From assembly GCA_036826475.1 (NCBI GenBank), contig DAISWG010000008.1:1-64000 (forward strand): 64,000 bases of DNA, read 5' to 3'. This document shows positions 34,425-43,631 of the stretch, one piece after another. Each line of letters starts with the position of its first letter. The stretch's first letter is position 1. The notes under the pieces were generated by a model. That model did not search any database. It saw nothing but the letters and a program-made list of their open reading frames with translations, and had not been told where the DNA came from. The DNA comes from Miltoncostaea sp036826475. Its GTDB lineage: Bacteria > Actinomycetota > Thermoleophilia > Miltoncostaeales > Miltoncostaeaceae. Position numbers and translations under genes: made by a program.

Positions 34425-35690
34425 TCAGCTGATGTGCGGCACCCCGCCGGCGGACGGCGACGCGGGCCGCCCGGCGAGCACCTCGGCGGCGGCGCGCTCG
34501 CCCGCCTCGATGGCCTCGATCACCGCCGACCCCGGGGCCAGGTGCACGCCGCCGAGCGCGGCGAGCCACTCGGCCGGCGCGCGGATCGCGTCGAGGTTGG
34601 CGAGGTCCGGGACCGGGTAGGCGCGCGGCAGCCGGACCACCTCCACCAGGCGGGCGGCGTCCGGGTCGTCCAGCAGCCCGAGCGGCTCGTGCAGCGCGCG
34701 TGCGCAGGCGGCGGCGAGCGCGGCGTCGGGGAGCCCCCACACCGGATCCGCGCCGGTCGCGGCGCAGTAGCACTCCAGGCCGATGGCGGTGGCGCCGTCG
34801 GGGGTCATCCCGGGGCTCCAGTTGCCCGGCTCGAACGCGCGCGAGAACGGGACCCCGGGCAGGTCGACCTGGATCCACGGCTCCTCGCTCAGCCGGTCGC
34901 GGTCGACCGCCAGGATCACGATGCACACCGCGCGCATCGGCACGCCGCGGGTCAGCGAGCCGGGCGCGGCGGGGGTCAGCAGCCGGGCGGCCGCCCCCGC
35001 CGGCATCGCCAGCACCGCGTCGCGCGTGGCGAGGCGCGTTCCGGCGCCGTCCGCCAGGCGCACGGCGCCGATCGCCCCGCCGGGGACCTCGATCGCCTCG
35101 ACCGGCGTCGACATCAGCACCTCGGCGCCCGCGGCCCGGGCGGCGGCGGCCATCGCGTCCATGAGCCGCCCGATGCCGCTCTCCGGGAAGTGGAAGCCCT
35201 CGGGCGCGGCCTGGTCCTCCAGCAGCCGCCGGGCCCGCTCCGCGGGGATCCGCTCCAGCGGGAGGCCGTCGATCTTCTCGAGGTACGGGCGCATCGCCGC
35301 GTCCACGAACCGCGGCCCGAACCGGCGCCCCAGCTCGCCGGCCGCCGTGCCGTCCGGCCCGCCGAGGCCCACCGGCCGGGCCGGGCGCTGGTCCAGGTAG
35401 CGGCCGGGGACGATGCGGCCGTCGCGCAGGCACGCCACCGGCCGACCGACCCAGCGCAGATCCTCGCCCAGCAGATCGCGCAGCCACGCCAGGCGGGCGT
35501 CGTCGCGGACGAACGGGATGTGGCCGCCGAGGTCGTAGGCGAATCCGTCGCGCCGGCGGGTCACGCACAGGCCGCCGGGCGACGGCGCCGCGTCCACGAG
35601 CGTGACGGCGGCGCCGGCGCGGGCCAGCTTCAGGGCGGCGCCGAGGCCGGCGGGACCGGCCCCGACGACCACGGCGTCACGGTGTGCCAT
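34425..35690 (-). CDS. FAD-dependent oxidoreductase, protoporphyrinogen-oxidase/mutase-like
   Basis: Protein of 421 residues. The N-terminus VVVGAGPAGLGAALKLARAG is a dinucleotide-binding site, followed by SPGGLC and DLGGHIPF. The layout, with GGL/DLGGH, a middle PYLEKI segment and a C-terminal AYPVPDLANLDAI then APGSAVIEAIEAGERAA, resembles amine-oxidase-like flavoproteins near UDP-galactopyranose mutase and protoporphyrinogen oxidase. Haem genes elsewhere in the window make a porphyrin role tempting, but the family is broad and the substrate is not assignable. GGAACGG precedes ATG 35690. Confidence 0.83.
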   Translation of the reverse strand: MAHRDAVVVGAGPAGLGAALKLARAGAAVTLVDAAPSPGGLCVTRRRDGFAYDLGGHIPFVRDDARLAWLRDLLGEDLRWVGRPVACLRDGRIVPGRYLDQRPARPVGLGGPDGTAAGELGRRFGPRFVDAAMRPYLEKIDGLPLERIPAERARRLLEDQAAPEGFHFPESGIGRLMDAMAAAARAAGAEVLMSTPVEAIEVPGGAIGAVRLADGAGTRLATRDAVLAMPAGAAARLLTPAAPGSLTRGVPMRAVCIVILAVDRDRLSEEPWIQVDLPGVPFSRAFEPGNWSPGMTPDGATAIGLECYCAATGADPVWGLPDAALAAACARALHEPLGLLDDPDAARLVEVVRLPRAYPVPDLANLDAIRAPAEWLAALGGVHLAPGSAVIEAIEAGERAAAEVLAGRPASPSAGGVPHIS

Positions 35691-35773
35691 CCGTTCCAGG
35701 TTCCGATGCCTCCGTTCCCTGCGTCAACCGACCCCGGGTACGTCCGTCACCGGCTGACGGCCCTGCCCTGGGC

Positions 35774-35779
35774 TATGCT
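35774..35779 (+). promoter_or_regulatory. -10 box (TATGCT) of the ctaB operon
   Basis: TATGCT, with GCTGAC at 35753-35758 as a poorly spaced (15 nt) -35. The expected transcription start coincides with a GTG at 35788 that opens a six-codon reading frame. Confidence 0.45.
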
Positions 35780-35787
35780 CGCCTGCC

Positions 35788-35808
35788 GTGAAGGCCGCCG
35801 CCCGATGA
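35788..35808 (+). CDS. Possible leaderless six-codon minicistron
   Basis: GTG AAG GCC GCC GCC CGA TGA begins 8 nt after the TATGCT box, and its TGA overlaps the ATG of the next gene (ATGA). If the transcript starts at the GTG, ribosomes would translate this short peptide and re-initiate at the downstream gene. A GAAGG inside it could instead serve simply as a weak Shine-Dalgarno. Confidence 0.3.
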   Translation: MKAAAR

Positions 35809-35986
35809 CCCTCCGCATCCTCGCGCTCGTGCTCGCGGCGGTGCTCGCGGTCCCCGCGATGGTGCTGCTGCTCCGGGCGCCGCGCGGCGACGGCGCGCCG
35901 CGCGTCGTGTGGTGGAGCCTCGACGGGCTCTGGACCGTCGTCCCCGTCGCGCTCCTGGCCGCCCTCTTCGCGTTCGCGGTGGCCGC

Positions 35987-35990
<4 letters not shown>
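35805..35990 (+). CDS. Small two-TM membrane protein upstream of ctaB
   Basis: Protein of 61 residues with two hydrophobic helices (LRILALVLAAVLAVPAMVLLL and WTVVPVALLAALFAFAVAA) separated by a loop holding RAPRGDGAPRVVWW. Its TGA overlaps the ctaB GTG. Position suggests a small oxidase-assembly or haem-synthase accessory, but no family is recognised. Confidence 0.65.
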
Positions 35991-36883
<893 letters not shown>

Positions 36884-36894
36884 CGGGAGACCCG

Positions 36895-38091
36895 GTGTCG
36901 CGGGCCGCGCGCGGGCCGTCGTTCTTCCTGTCCCCGCTGGGGATCGTCTTCACCACGGTCGTCATCGACCTGGTGGGGTTCGGGATCGTCCTGCCGATCC
37001 TGCCGCTGTGGGCCGAGACCTTCGGCGCGTCACCCGTCCAGATCGGCCTGATCACCGCCTCCTACGCGGTGATGCAACTCCTGTTCGCACCGGTGTGGGG
37101 GCGGCTGTCCGACCGCTACGGCCGCCGCCCGATCATCCTGGTGTCGCTGGCGGGCAGCGCGGTCTCGGCGCTGATGATCGGGCTGGCCGGGACGCTGCTG
37201 ATCCTGTTCGTCGCCCGGGTGCTCCAGGGGATCGCGGGGGCGTCCTACGCGGCGGCCCAGGCGTACGTGGCCGACGTGACCACCAAGGAGGAGCGCGCCC
37301 GCGGGATGGGGATGATCGGCGCGGCGTTCGGGCTGGGCTTCATCCTGGGCCCCGCGTTCGGCGCGATCTTCTCCGCCGTGGACCAGCGGCTGCCCTTCTT
37401 CGTGGCGGCCGGCCTGGCCGCGCTGAACTGGGTCATCGCCTACCGCCGCCTGCCCGAGTCGCGCCGGCCCGGCACGGGCGAGGCCCCCGCGCCACGGCTG
37501 GCGACCCTGCGCCGGGCGCTCGGCAGCCGGGAGCTGGCGCCGCTGGTGTGGCTCTCGTTCATCGCCACGTTCGCGTTCGTGGGGATGGAGAGCACGTTCG
37601 CGCTCTTCGGCGAGCGGCGCTTCGACTACGGCGCCGTCCAGATGGGGCTCCTCTTCACCTACATCGGGGTGCTCGCCGCGTTCGGGCAGGGCGTCCTGGT
37701 GGGCCGGATGGTGTCGCGCTGGGGCGAGTCGCGCGTGCTGGTCGCCGGGCTCATCGGGACGGCCGCGGGCCTCGCCGTCACATCCGTCGCGCACGAGCTG
37801 TGGGTGCTCCTCGTCGGCCTCATGTTCCTGTCGGTCGCGTCGGGCCTGGTGTTCGCCACGACCACCGCCCTGATCTCCCTCGCGGCGCACGAGCGGGAGC
37901 AGGGCGTGGTGCTCGGCCTCAACGCCTCGGTGGGGAGCGCCGCCCGGATCGTGGGGCCCGTCGTGGCCACCCTGCTGTTCCAGCACGCCGGCGTGGCGGT
38001 GCCGCTTGTGGTCGGCGCCGTGCTGTTCGCGCTGTGCGCCGCGGCCGCCATCCGTGTGCGGACGAGCCCCTCGCACGCCGCGGTCGCGTGA
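36895..38091 (+). CDS. MFS transporter (DHA1, TetA-like)
   Basis: Protein of 398 residues with twelve hydrophobic helices. Motif A GRLSDRYGRRP follows TM2, TM4-5 carry VARVLQGIAGASYAAAQAY and GFILGPAFG, and a central basic loop (RRLPESRRPGTGEAPAP) divides the halves. Drug/metabolite:H+ antiporter type; substrate unknown. GTG 36895 has GGGAGA upstream. It sits between ctaB and ctaC, which is unusual, but all run the same way. Confidence 0.9.
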   Translation: MSRAARGPSFFLSPLGIVFTTVVIDLVGFGIVLPILPLWAETFGASPVQIGLITASYAVMQLLFAPVWGRLSDRYGRRPIILVSLAGSAVSALMIGLAGTLLILFVARVLQGIAGASYAAAQAYVADVTTKEERARGMGMIGAAFGLGFILGPAFGAIFSAVDQRLPFFVAAGLAALNWVIAYRRLPESRRPGTGEAPAPRLATLRRALGSRELAPLVWLSFIATFAFVGMESTFALFGERRFDYGAVQMGLLFTYIGVLAAFGQGVLVGRMVSRWGESRVLVAGLIGTAAGLAVTSVAHELWVLLVGLMFLSVASGLVFATTTALISLAAHEREQGVVLGLNASVGSAARIVGPVVATLLFQHAGVAVPLVVGAVLFALCAAAAIRVRTSPSHAAVA

Positions 38092-38163
38092 GGGATCGGA
38101 GGACCACGTTCCGAGGGACGTCTGACCCCCTCCCGCACGCCCCAGCGGGCCGGGACCAACTGA

Positions 38164-38169
38164 TAGCTT
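38164..38169 (+). promoter_or_regulatory. -10 box (TAGCTT) of the cytochrome oxidase operon
   Basis: TAGCTT then 7 nt then GTG 38177, with no Shine-Dalgarno; a leaderless oxidase mRNA is predicted. No good -35. Confidence 0.45.
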
Positions 38170-38176
38170 CCCGCCC

Positions 38177-39031
38177 GTGCTGAGGTCCCGCCACACGCTC
38201 CCGCTCGCGATCATCGCGGTCGTCATCGGGGGCATCTGCATCGCGGTCGCGCTCCTGATCGACTGGGTGCCGCTGGTGGCCTCCGAGCAGGGCGACCGCG
38301 TGGATGACCTGCTCTGGTTCGTGATCTGGGCGTCGATCGCGATCTTCACGCTGGTCGCGACGGTGCTGATCTACAGCGTCTTCGCGTTCAAGGTGAAGCC
38401 GGGCGACGAGAGCGACGGCCCGCCGGTCCACGGCAACACGAAGCTCGAGATCATCTGGACGATCGTGCCGACGCTGCTGCTCGCGGTGATGGCCGTCTGG
38501 GCCTACATCGTGCTCGTCGACAACGAGGCCCTCGCGAGCGACCGCGTGGTCGTGAACGTCACCGCCCAGCAGTTCGCGTGGGAGTACCAGTACCCGGACG
38601 GCTCCGTCGGGACCGGCGACCTGCACCTCCCGGTCGACCGGCAGGTTGAGCTGCGGATGCGCTCCCGCGACGTGATCCACGACTTCTACGTCAAGGAGTT
38701 CCACGTCAAGCAGGACGTGGTGCCCGGGATCACGACGACGCTGATCATCAACCCCACCAGGACCGGCACCTACCAGGTGATCTGCGCCGAGCTCTGCGGC
38801 GTCGGGCACGGCGTCATGCGCTCGCGCGTGATCGTGCAGACCCAGCAGGAGTACGACGCCTGGCTCGCGGCCGCCCAGAAGCAGGTGGCGGCACTCGCGC
38901 AGCAGTCGGGCGGCAATCCGTCGTCCGGCGGCAACGCCGCGCCGGCCGCGTCCGGCCAGGGCGCCGACCCCGGCGGGACCGGCTCCGGCGGTACCACGAC
39001 GACCGGCGGCGCGACGGAAGGCGGTCAGTAG
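38177..39031 (+). CDS. ctaC: Cytochrome c oxidase subunit II
   Basis: Protein of 284 residues: two membrane helices (about 8-28 and 46-66), the conserved EIIWTIVPTLLL, and an outer cupredoxin domain with the CuA ligands (His in DVIHDFYV; Cys-x3-Cys-x3-His-x2-Met in CAELCGVGHGVM) and the aromatic patch QQFAWEYQYPDG for electron entry. A Gln/Gly/Thr-rich tail of about 50 residues is extra and lacks a haem c motif. Receives electrons from cytochrome c. Confidence 0.97.
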   Translation: MLRSRHTLPLAIIAVVIGGICIAVALLIDWVPLVASEQGDRVDDLLWFVIWASIAIFTLVATVLIYSVFAFKVKPGDESDGPPVHGNTKLEIIWTIVPTLLLAVMAVWAYIVLVDNEALASDRVVVNVTAQQFAWEYQYPDGSVGTGDLHLPVDRQVELRMRSRDVIHDFYVKEFHVKQDVVPGITTTLIINPTRTGTYQVICAELCGVGHGVMRSRVIVQTQQEYDAWLAAAQKQVAALAQQSGGNPSSGGNAAPAASGQGADPGGTGSGGTTTTGGATEGGQ

Positions 39032-39034
39032 GGC

Positions 39035-41803
39035 ATGGCGACGCACGCACCGACGCACGGGCACCCCACCTCGCACGAGCACCACGTGGACCCGCGCCCG
39101 CTCTCCTACTGGTGGAAGCGCTGCGTCGCGTGGTCCGTCGGCTCGATCTTCTTCGCGGTCGCCCTCGTCTGGGTGATCCGCAACCTCTTCGGCCTGACCC
39201 CCACGTGGAACGCCGAGGTCTACACCACGGCGATGGCCGGCCTGGGCACGATCGGCTTCCTGATCGGCATCGGCTGCTTCGACTGGTGGTGGAACTGGAT
39301 GCTCGGCCGCAAGGTCGACTACCACGACCACTCGATGCACGGCGCCACGAGCTGGCGGGACTACTTCAAGGTCAACACCGACCACAAGGTCATCGGGACC
39401 CAGTACCTGGTGATCGTGTTCGCCTTCTTCGTGATCGGCGGCATCTTCGCCGAGCTGGTCCGCGCAGAGCTGGCCACGCCGGGCGAGACGATCGGCGACG
39501 GCCAGACGTACAACGGGCTCTTCAGCGTCCACGCCACGCTGATGATCTTCCTGTTCGTCATCCCGGCCTTCGCCGGCCTGGCGAACTACATCCTGCCGAT
39601 CATGATCGGCGCCAAGGACATGGCGTTCCCGCGCCTCAACGCCCTGTCGGTGTGGATGCTCATCCCCGGCGGGCTGATGATGGCCGTGTCGCCGATCTTC
39701 GGCGCCTTCAACGCCGGCTGGACCGCCTACACGCCGCTCGCGATCCAGGGCGGCACCGGGGCGACCCTCTTCGAGGTCGGCGTCCAGGTGGTCGGCGCCA
39801 GCTCGATCGCCACCGCGATCAACTTCCTGGTCACGATCTTCACAATGCGCGCGCCGGGCATGACCGTGTGGCGCATGCCGCTGCTGGTCTGGGCCAACGC
39901 CACGACGTCGGCGCTGGTCGTGTTCGGCACGCCGTTCATCGCCGGCTCGCAGTTCATGTCCCTCTTCGACCGGGTGATGGGGACCAACTTCTTCAACCCG
40001 GCCGGCGGCGGCGACGTGATCATGTACCAGCACGTCTTCTGGTTCTATTCGCACCCCGCCGTGTACATCATGATGCTGCCCGGATTCGGCATCATCAGCG
40101 AGGTCATCGCGACGTTCTCGCGCAAGCCGATCTTCGGCTACCGGGCGCTCGCCTTCTCGACCGTCGCGATCGCCGTCCTCGGCTTCGGCGTGTGGGCGCA
40201 CCACATGTTCGTCTCCGGCATGGCGGCGTGGCTGCGCGTGCCGATGATGATCACCACGATCATCATCGCCATCCCCACCGGCGTGAAAGTCTTCTCGTGG
40301 CTCGGCACGATCTGGGGCGGGAAGCTGCACCTGAAGACGCCCATGCTGTTCGCGCTGGGCTTCATCTTCACGTTCGTGATCGGCGGCCTCTCCGGGGTCA
40401 TGCTCGGCACGATCCCGGTGGACATCCAGGTGACGGACACCTACTTCGTGGTCGCCCACATCCACTACGTGTTCGTCGGCGGCTCCGTCTTCACCATCTT
40501 CGCGGGCGTCTACTACTGGTTCCCGAAGATGACCGGCCGGATGTACAACGAGCGGCTCGGCCAGTGGAGCTTCTGGCTCATGTTCGTCGGCTTCAACGCC
40601 ACGTTCATGCCGATGCACTGGCTCGGCCTCCAGGGCATGCCGCGCCGGGTCGCCGCGTACGACTCCCGCTTCGAGAACCTCAACGTCGTCATCAGCGCCG
40701 CGTCGCTGATCATGACGGTCGCGGTCCTGGTCTTCTTCTACAACATGATCACGTCGTGGCATCACGGCCCGAAGGCGCCCTGGAACCCCTGGCGCGGGCG
40801 CACCCTCGAGTGGCTGGTGTCGTCGCCCCCGTCGCTGTTCAACTTCGAGGCGACCCCGCAGGTGGTCGGCGGCCCGTACCAGTACGGCGTCCCCGGCGCG
40901 CGTCACGCGGTGGTCTTCGCCCCCGAGGAGATCGGCGGGGAGCTCACCGAGACCGAGAAGCGCACGATCCTGGTCATCGCGAACGAGACCGTCGCCTCCT
41001 CCACGCTCATCGACGAGCTGCGCCACCGCGGCGCCGAGGGCTTCTGGCGGTTCACGATCGCCGTACCCACCGACGGGCAGGACCGGAGCGCGGCGGAGCG
41101 CCGCCTGCAGGTCACGCTCTCGGTGCTCGCGGAGTCCGGGATCGACGCGAGCGGCCTGGTGGTCGATGGCGACGTGTTCGCGGCCGCGGAGAAGGTCCGC
41201 GATGACGAGGAGGTCCACGAGATCATCCTGGCCACCTACCCGACGGGCCGTTCGCGCTGGATGGCCGACGACGTCGTGGACCGCCTCCGGAAGGCGAGCG
41301 GCGTGGGCATCACGCGGGTCGTGGTGCTCCCCGAGGACGCGCGGCGTCCCCTCGAGCAGCCCGGTGTGCGCCGCGTCGCGGTGATCGCCGACGACGCCCT
41401 CGGCGCCGACGGCCTGATCGCCGCGCTCCGCGAGCGCGCCGACCGGCAGCCGCTCGCGGTCGTCCTGCTCGACCCGATGGGCCTCGAGGGCCCCGGCTGG
41501 ACGGATGAGGCCGAGGAGCAGCGGACCGCCGCCTTCGACCGCGTCCGCGCCACGATCGACGCCCTCCAGGTCGTCGGCGTGCAGGCGCGCGGCGAGGTGC
41601 TCGACGGCGACGCCGCCGCCGCCGCGAAGGTCGCCGTCACCGCGCACACCGCCGACGAGATCCTGGTCGTCGCGGCACGCGGCGGCGCGCTCGACTCCGA
41701 CGACTCGCTCGCGGCGGTCCGGTCGGCTGCCGGCGCGGTCCCGGTGGAGAGCATCGTGGTGGACGCCGAGGCGCCCGCCTCCCCCTCGGGCCAGGCGGGC
41801 TAG
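39035..41803 (+). CDS. ctaD: Cytochrome c oxidase subunit I fused to two Usp-like domains
   Basis: Protein of 922 residues against about 550 for the usual subunit I. An N-terminal extension with two helices (about 30-50, 66-90) precedes the oxidase core (about 115-590). Metal ligands: haem a His166 and His477, CuB His340, His389 and His390 with Tyr344, haem a3 His475. FWFYSHPAVY has Tyr-Ser before the His and Ala where type A1 enzymes have Glu, so this is type A2. Residues about 642-767 and 778-913 are two tandem alpha/beta domains like universal stress proteins (RTILVIAN, EIILATYPTGRSRW; VAVIADDALG, EILVVAARGG), placed in the cytoplasm. The gene starts 3 bp after ctaC. Confidence 0.95.
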   Translation: MATHAPTHGHPTSHEHHVDPRPLSYWWKRCVAWSVGSIFFAVALVWVIRNLFGLTPTWNAEVYTTAMAGLGTIGFLIGIGCFDWWWNWMLGRKVDYHDHSMHGATSWRDYFKVNTDHKVIGTQYLVIVFAFFVIGGIFAELVRAELATPGETIGDGQTYNGLFSVHATLMIFLFVIPAFAGLANYILPIMIGAKDMAFPRLNALSVWMLIPGGLMMAVSPIFGAFNAGWTAYTPLAIQGGTGATLFEVGVQVVGASSIATAINFLVTIFTMRAPGMTVWRMPLLVWANATTSALVVFGTPFIAGSQFMSLFDRVMGTNFFNPAGGGDVIMYQHVFWFYSHPAVYIMMLPGFGIISEVIATFSRKPIFGYRALAFSTVAIAVLGFGVWAHHMFVSGMAAWLRVPMMITTIIIAIPTGVKVFSWLGTIWGGKLHLKTPMLFALGFIFTFVIGGLSGVMLGTIPVDIQVTDTYFVVAHIHYVFVGGSVFTIFAGVYYWFPKMTGRMYNERLGQWSFWLMFVGFNATFMPMHWLGLQGMPRRVAAYDSRFENLNVVISAASLIMTVAVLVFFYNMITSWHHGPKAPWNPWRGRTLEWLVSSPPSLFNFEATPQVVGGPYQYGVPGARHAVVFAPEEIGGELTETEKRTILVIANETVASSTLIDELRHRGAEGFWRFTIAVPTDGQDRSAAERRLQVTLSVLAESGIDASGLVVDGDVFAAAEKVRDDEEVHEIILATYPTGRSRWMADDVVDRLRKASGVGITRVVVLPEDARRPLEQPGVRRVAVIADDALGADGLIAALRERADRQPLAVVLLDPMGLEGPGWTDEAEEQRTAAFDRVRATIDALQVVGVQARGEVLDGDAAAAAKVAVTAHTADEILVVAARGGALDSDDSLAAVRSAAGAVPVESIVVDAEAPASPSGQAG

Positions 41804-41806
41804 GCG

Positions 41807-42439
41807 ATGGCCACCGTCGAGCACGGACACGGGGTGGAGATCCCGTCGACCGCCACGCCGCCCCCGTCGCGGGGCGCGAAGATCAGCCCCGGCCTCCTGT
41901 CGATGGTCTTCTTCATCGGCTCGGAGATCATGCTCTTCGGGGCGTTCTTCACCGCCTACTTCTTCGTCCGGTACAACATCGCCGACGAGTGGCCGCCCCT
42001 GAACCAGAACGGGGAGCCCTTCGAGCTGCCGAAGGTCATCACCGCCGTGAACACGGCGATCCTGGTGGCCTCGAGCTTCACGCTCCACTGGGGCGAGCAC
42101 CGGCTGAAGCACTACAACGACCGCAAGGGACTGGAGCGCGGCCTGTGGGTCACCCTGTTCCTCGGCGCGACGTTCCTGATCATCCAGATCAACGAGTACA
42201 TCCACCTGGGCTTCACGCCCCAGGACACGGCGTTCGGCTCGACCTTCTACACGCTGACGGGCGCGCACGGCCTCCACGTCTTCGTGGGCCTCACGATCCT
42301 GACGCTGTGCCTCATCCGCGTGAAGCGGGCGCACGACTTCACCCCGAAGTGGTTCACGCCGCTCGGCGCGGGCAGCATCTACTGGCACTTCGTCGACGTC
42401 GTGTGGGTGCTGCTGTTCGTCCTGGTGTACCTCCTATGA
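41807..42439 (+). CDS. ctaE: Cytochrome c oxidase subunit III
   Basis: Protein of 210 residues with five hydrophobic helices. Landmarks: FFIGSEIMLFGAFFTAYF, the conserved glutamates in INEYIHLG, FYTLTGAHGLHVFVGL and IYWHFVDVVWVLLFVLVYLL at the end. The five-helix form is common in Gram-positive oxidases. The start follows the ctaD stop by 3 bp, and the stop overlaps the cytochrome c gene (ATGA). Confidence 0.96.
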   Translation: MATVEHGHGVEIPSTATPPPSRGAKISPGLLSMVFFIGSEIMLFGAFFTAYFFVRYNIADEWPPLNQNGEPFELPKVITAVNTAILVASSFTLHWGEHRLKHYNDRKGLERGLWVTLFLGATFLIIQINEYIHLGFTPQDTAFGSTFYTLTGAHGLHVFVGLTILTLCLIRVKRAHDFTPKWFTPLGAGSIYWHFVDVVWVLLFVLVYLL

Positions 42440-42900
42440 CGGCACTCACCCTCCGGCGCGCCCGCCGGCTCGCGGCCGTCCTCGCCGTCGGCGGCGGGTT
42501 GGCGCTCGCCGCGGGCTGCGGCAGCAGCAACGACACCGCGGATCTCGACAACGGCAAGACGCAGTTCGCGAACCTGTGCGCCAGCTGTCACACGCTCGCG
42601 GCCTCGGGCAAGCCGCCGTCGAACGTCGGGCCGAACCTGGACGACTCGTTCCGGGCGTCGCGCCAGGCCGGGATCGACGACGAGCAGTTCTCCGGTGTCG
42701 TGCGGCGGTGGATCACCGAGGCGCAGAAGCCGATGCCGCGGGACCTCGTCACCGGCCAGGACGCGATCGACGTCGCGGGCTACGTCGCGTCGGTCGCGGC
42801 GACGGGTGAGGCGGCCGACGAGAGCGTGATCTTCAAGGCGCAGACGACGCCCGAGGTGCCGGACCCGTCGCGGCAGGAACTCGCCCCGCCGGGGCCCTGA
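42436..42900 (+). CDS. Cytochrome c lipoprotein
   Basis: Protein of 154 residues. A signal with lipobox LAAGC (Cys at about 25) anchors it to the outer face of the membrane. One haem c site, CASCH, lies near residue 51, and the sixth ligand is probably the methionine in QKPMPRDL. Likely the electron donor to the CuA site of the adjacent oxidase. ATG 42436 overlaps the ctaE stop. Confidence 0.92.
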   Translation: MTALTLRRARRLAAVLAVGGGLALAAGCGSSNDTADLDNGKTQFANLCASCHTLAASGKPPSNVGPNLDDSFRASRQAGIDDEQFSGVVRRWITEAQKPMPRDLVTGQDAIDVAGYVASVAATGEAADESVIFKAQTTPEVPDPSRQELAPPGP

Positions 42901-42915
42901 CGGCGTAGGTTCCCG

Positions 42916-43614
42916 ATCCGGCTCGACGGCGTCCGGGCCCTGGTCACCGGGGCGTCGCGCGGCCTGGGGCGCGCGGTGGCGGAGGCCTTCGCCGCCGAGG
43001 GCGCCAGGCTGGTCCTGACGGCCACCGAGGGACGCCACCTCGACGCGGTCCTCGCCGCCGTCCGTGAGCGCGGCCGGGAGGCCCACGGCGTGGCCCTGGA
43101 CCTCGCCGACCCCGCCGCCTGCGACGCGGCCGGCGCGGAGGCCCTCGGGGCCCTGGGCAGGCTGGACGTCCTGATCAACAACGCCAGCCTCCTCGGCGAT
43201 CGAATGGAGTTGGCGGACTACCGAATGGACGTCTTCGAACGGGTGATGGCCGTGAACGTGACGGGGACGCTCCGGCTCATCCAGACGGTGCTCCCCGGGA
43301 TGTCCGACGGCGGGGCGATCGTGAACGTCACGTCCGGGGCGGCGGCGCGGGCCACCTGGGGGGCGTACGCGGTGTCGAAGCACGCCCTCGACGGGATCAC
43401 CCTGATGCTCCGAGACGAGCTCGCGCCGCGGGGGATCCGCTGCGTCGGGGTCAATCCGGGAGGGCTCCGTACCGCGATGCGGGCGGCCGCCTACCCCGGC
43501 GAGGACCCCGCCACCCTCCCGCGTCCGGAGAGCGTGGTGCCGGTCTTCCTCGCCATCGCCGAGGGGGCGGATCCGGGCCCCCACGTCAACGCCCGCGAGT
43601 GGGGGTCCGATTGA
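42916..43614 (+). CDS. SDR family oxidoreductase with non-canonical start
   Basis: Short-chain dehydrogenase of about 232 residues: TGASRGLG cofactor motif, DLADP, INNAS, YAVSK (Tyr-x3-Lys), NPGGLRT. The frame is open from the TGA of the cytochrome gene, but there is no ATG, GTG or TTG before the cofactor motif; the first canonical start (GTG 42976) would delete TGASRGLG. I place the start at ATC 42916, where IRLDGVRALVTGA begins; CTG 42940 is another option, and a sequence error is possible. TAGGTT at 42906-42911 is a -10 candidate. Substrate unknown. Confidence 0.8.
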   Translation: MRLDGVRALVTGASRGLGRAVAEAFAAEGARLVLTATEGRHLDAVLAAVRERGREAHGVALDLADPAACDAAGAEALGALGRLDVLINNASLLGDRMELADYRMDVFERVMAVNVTGTLRLIQTVLPGMSDGGAIVNVTSGAAARATWGAYAVSKHALDGITLMLRDELAPRGIRCVGVNPGGLRTAMRAAAYPGEDPATLPRPESVVPVFLAIAEGADPGPHVNAREWGSD

Positions 43615-43631
43615 ACGTCGGCGAACCTGGA

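Noticed and set aside
37919..42388. Minus-strand open frame of almost 1,500 codons across the oxidase genes
   Set aside because: It is the antisense of ctaC, ctaD and ctaE; composition is His/Asp/Arg-rich shadow protein with no domain.
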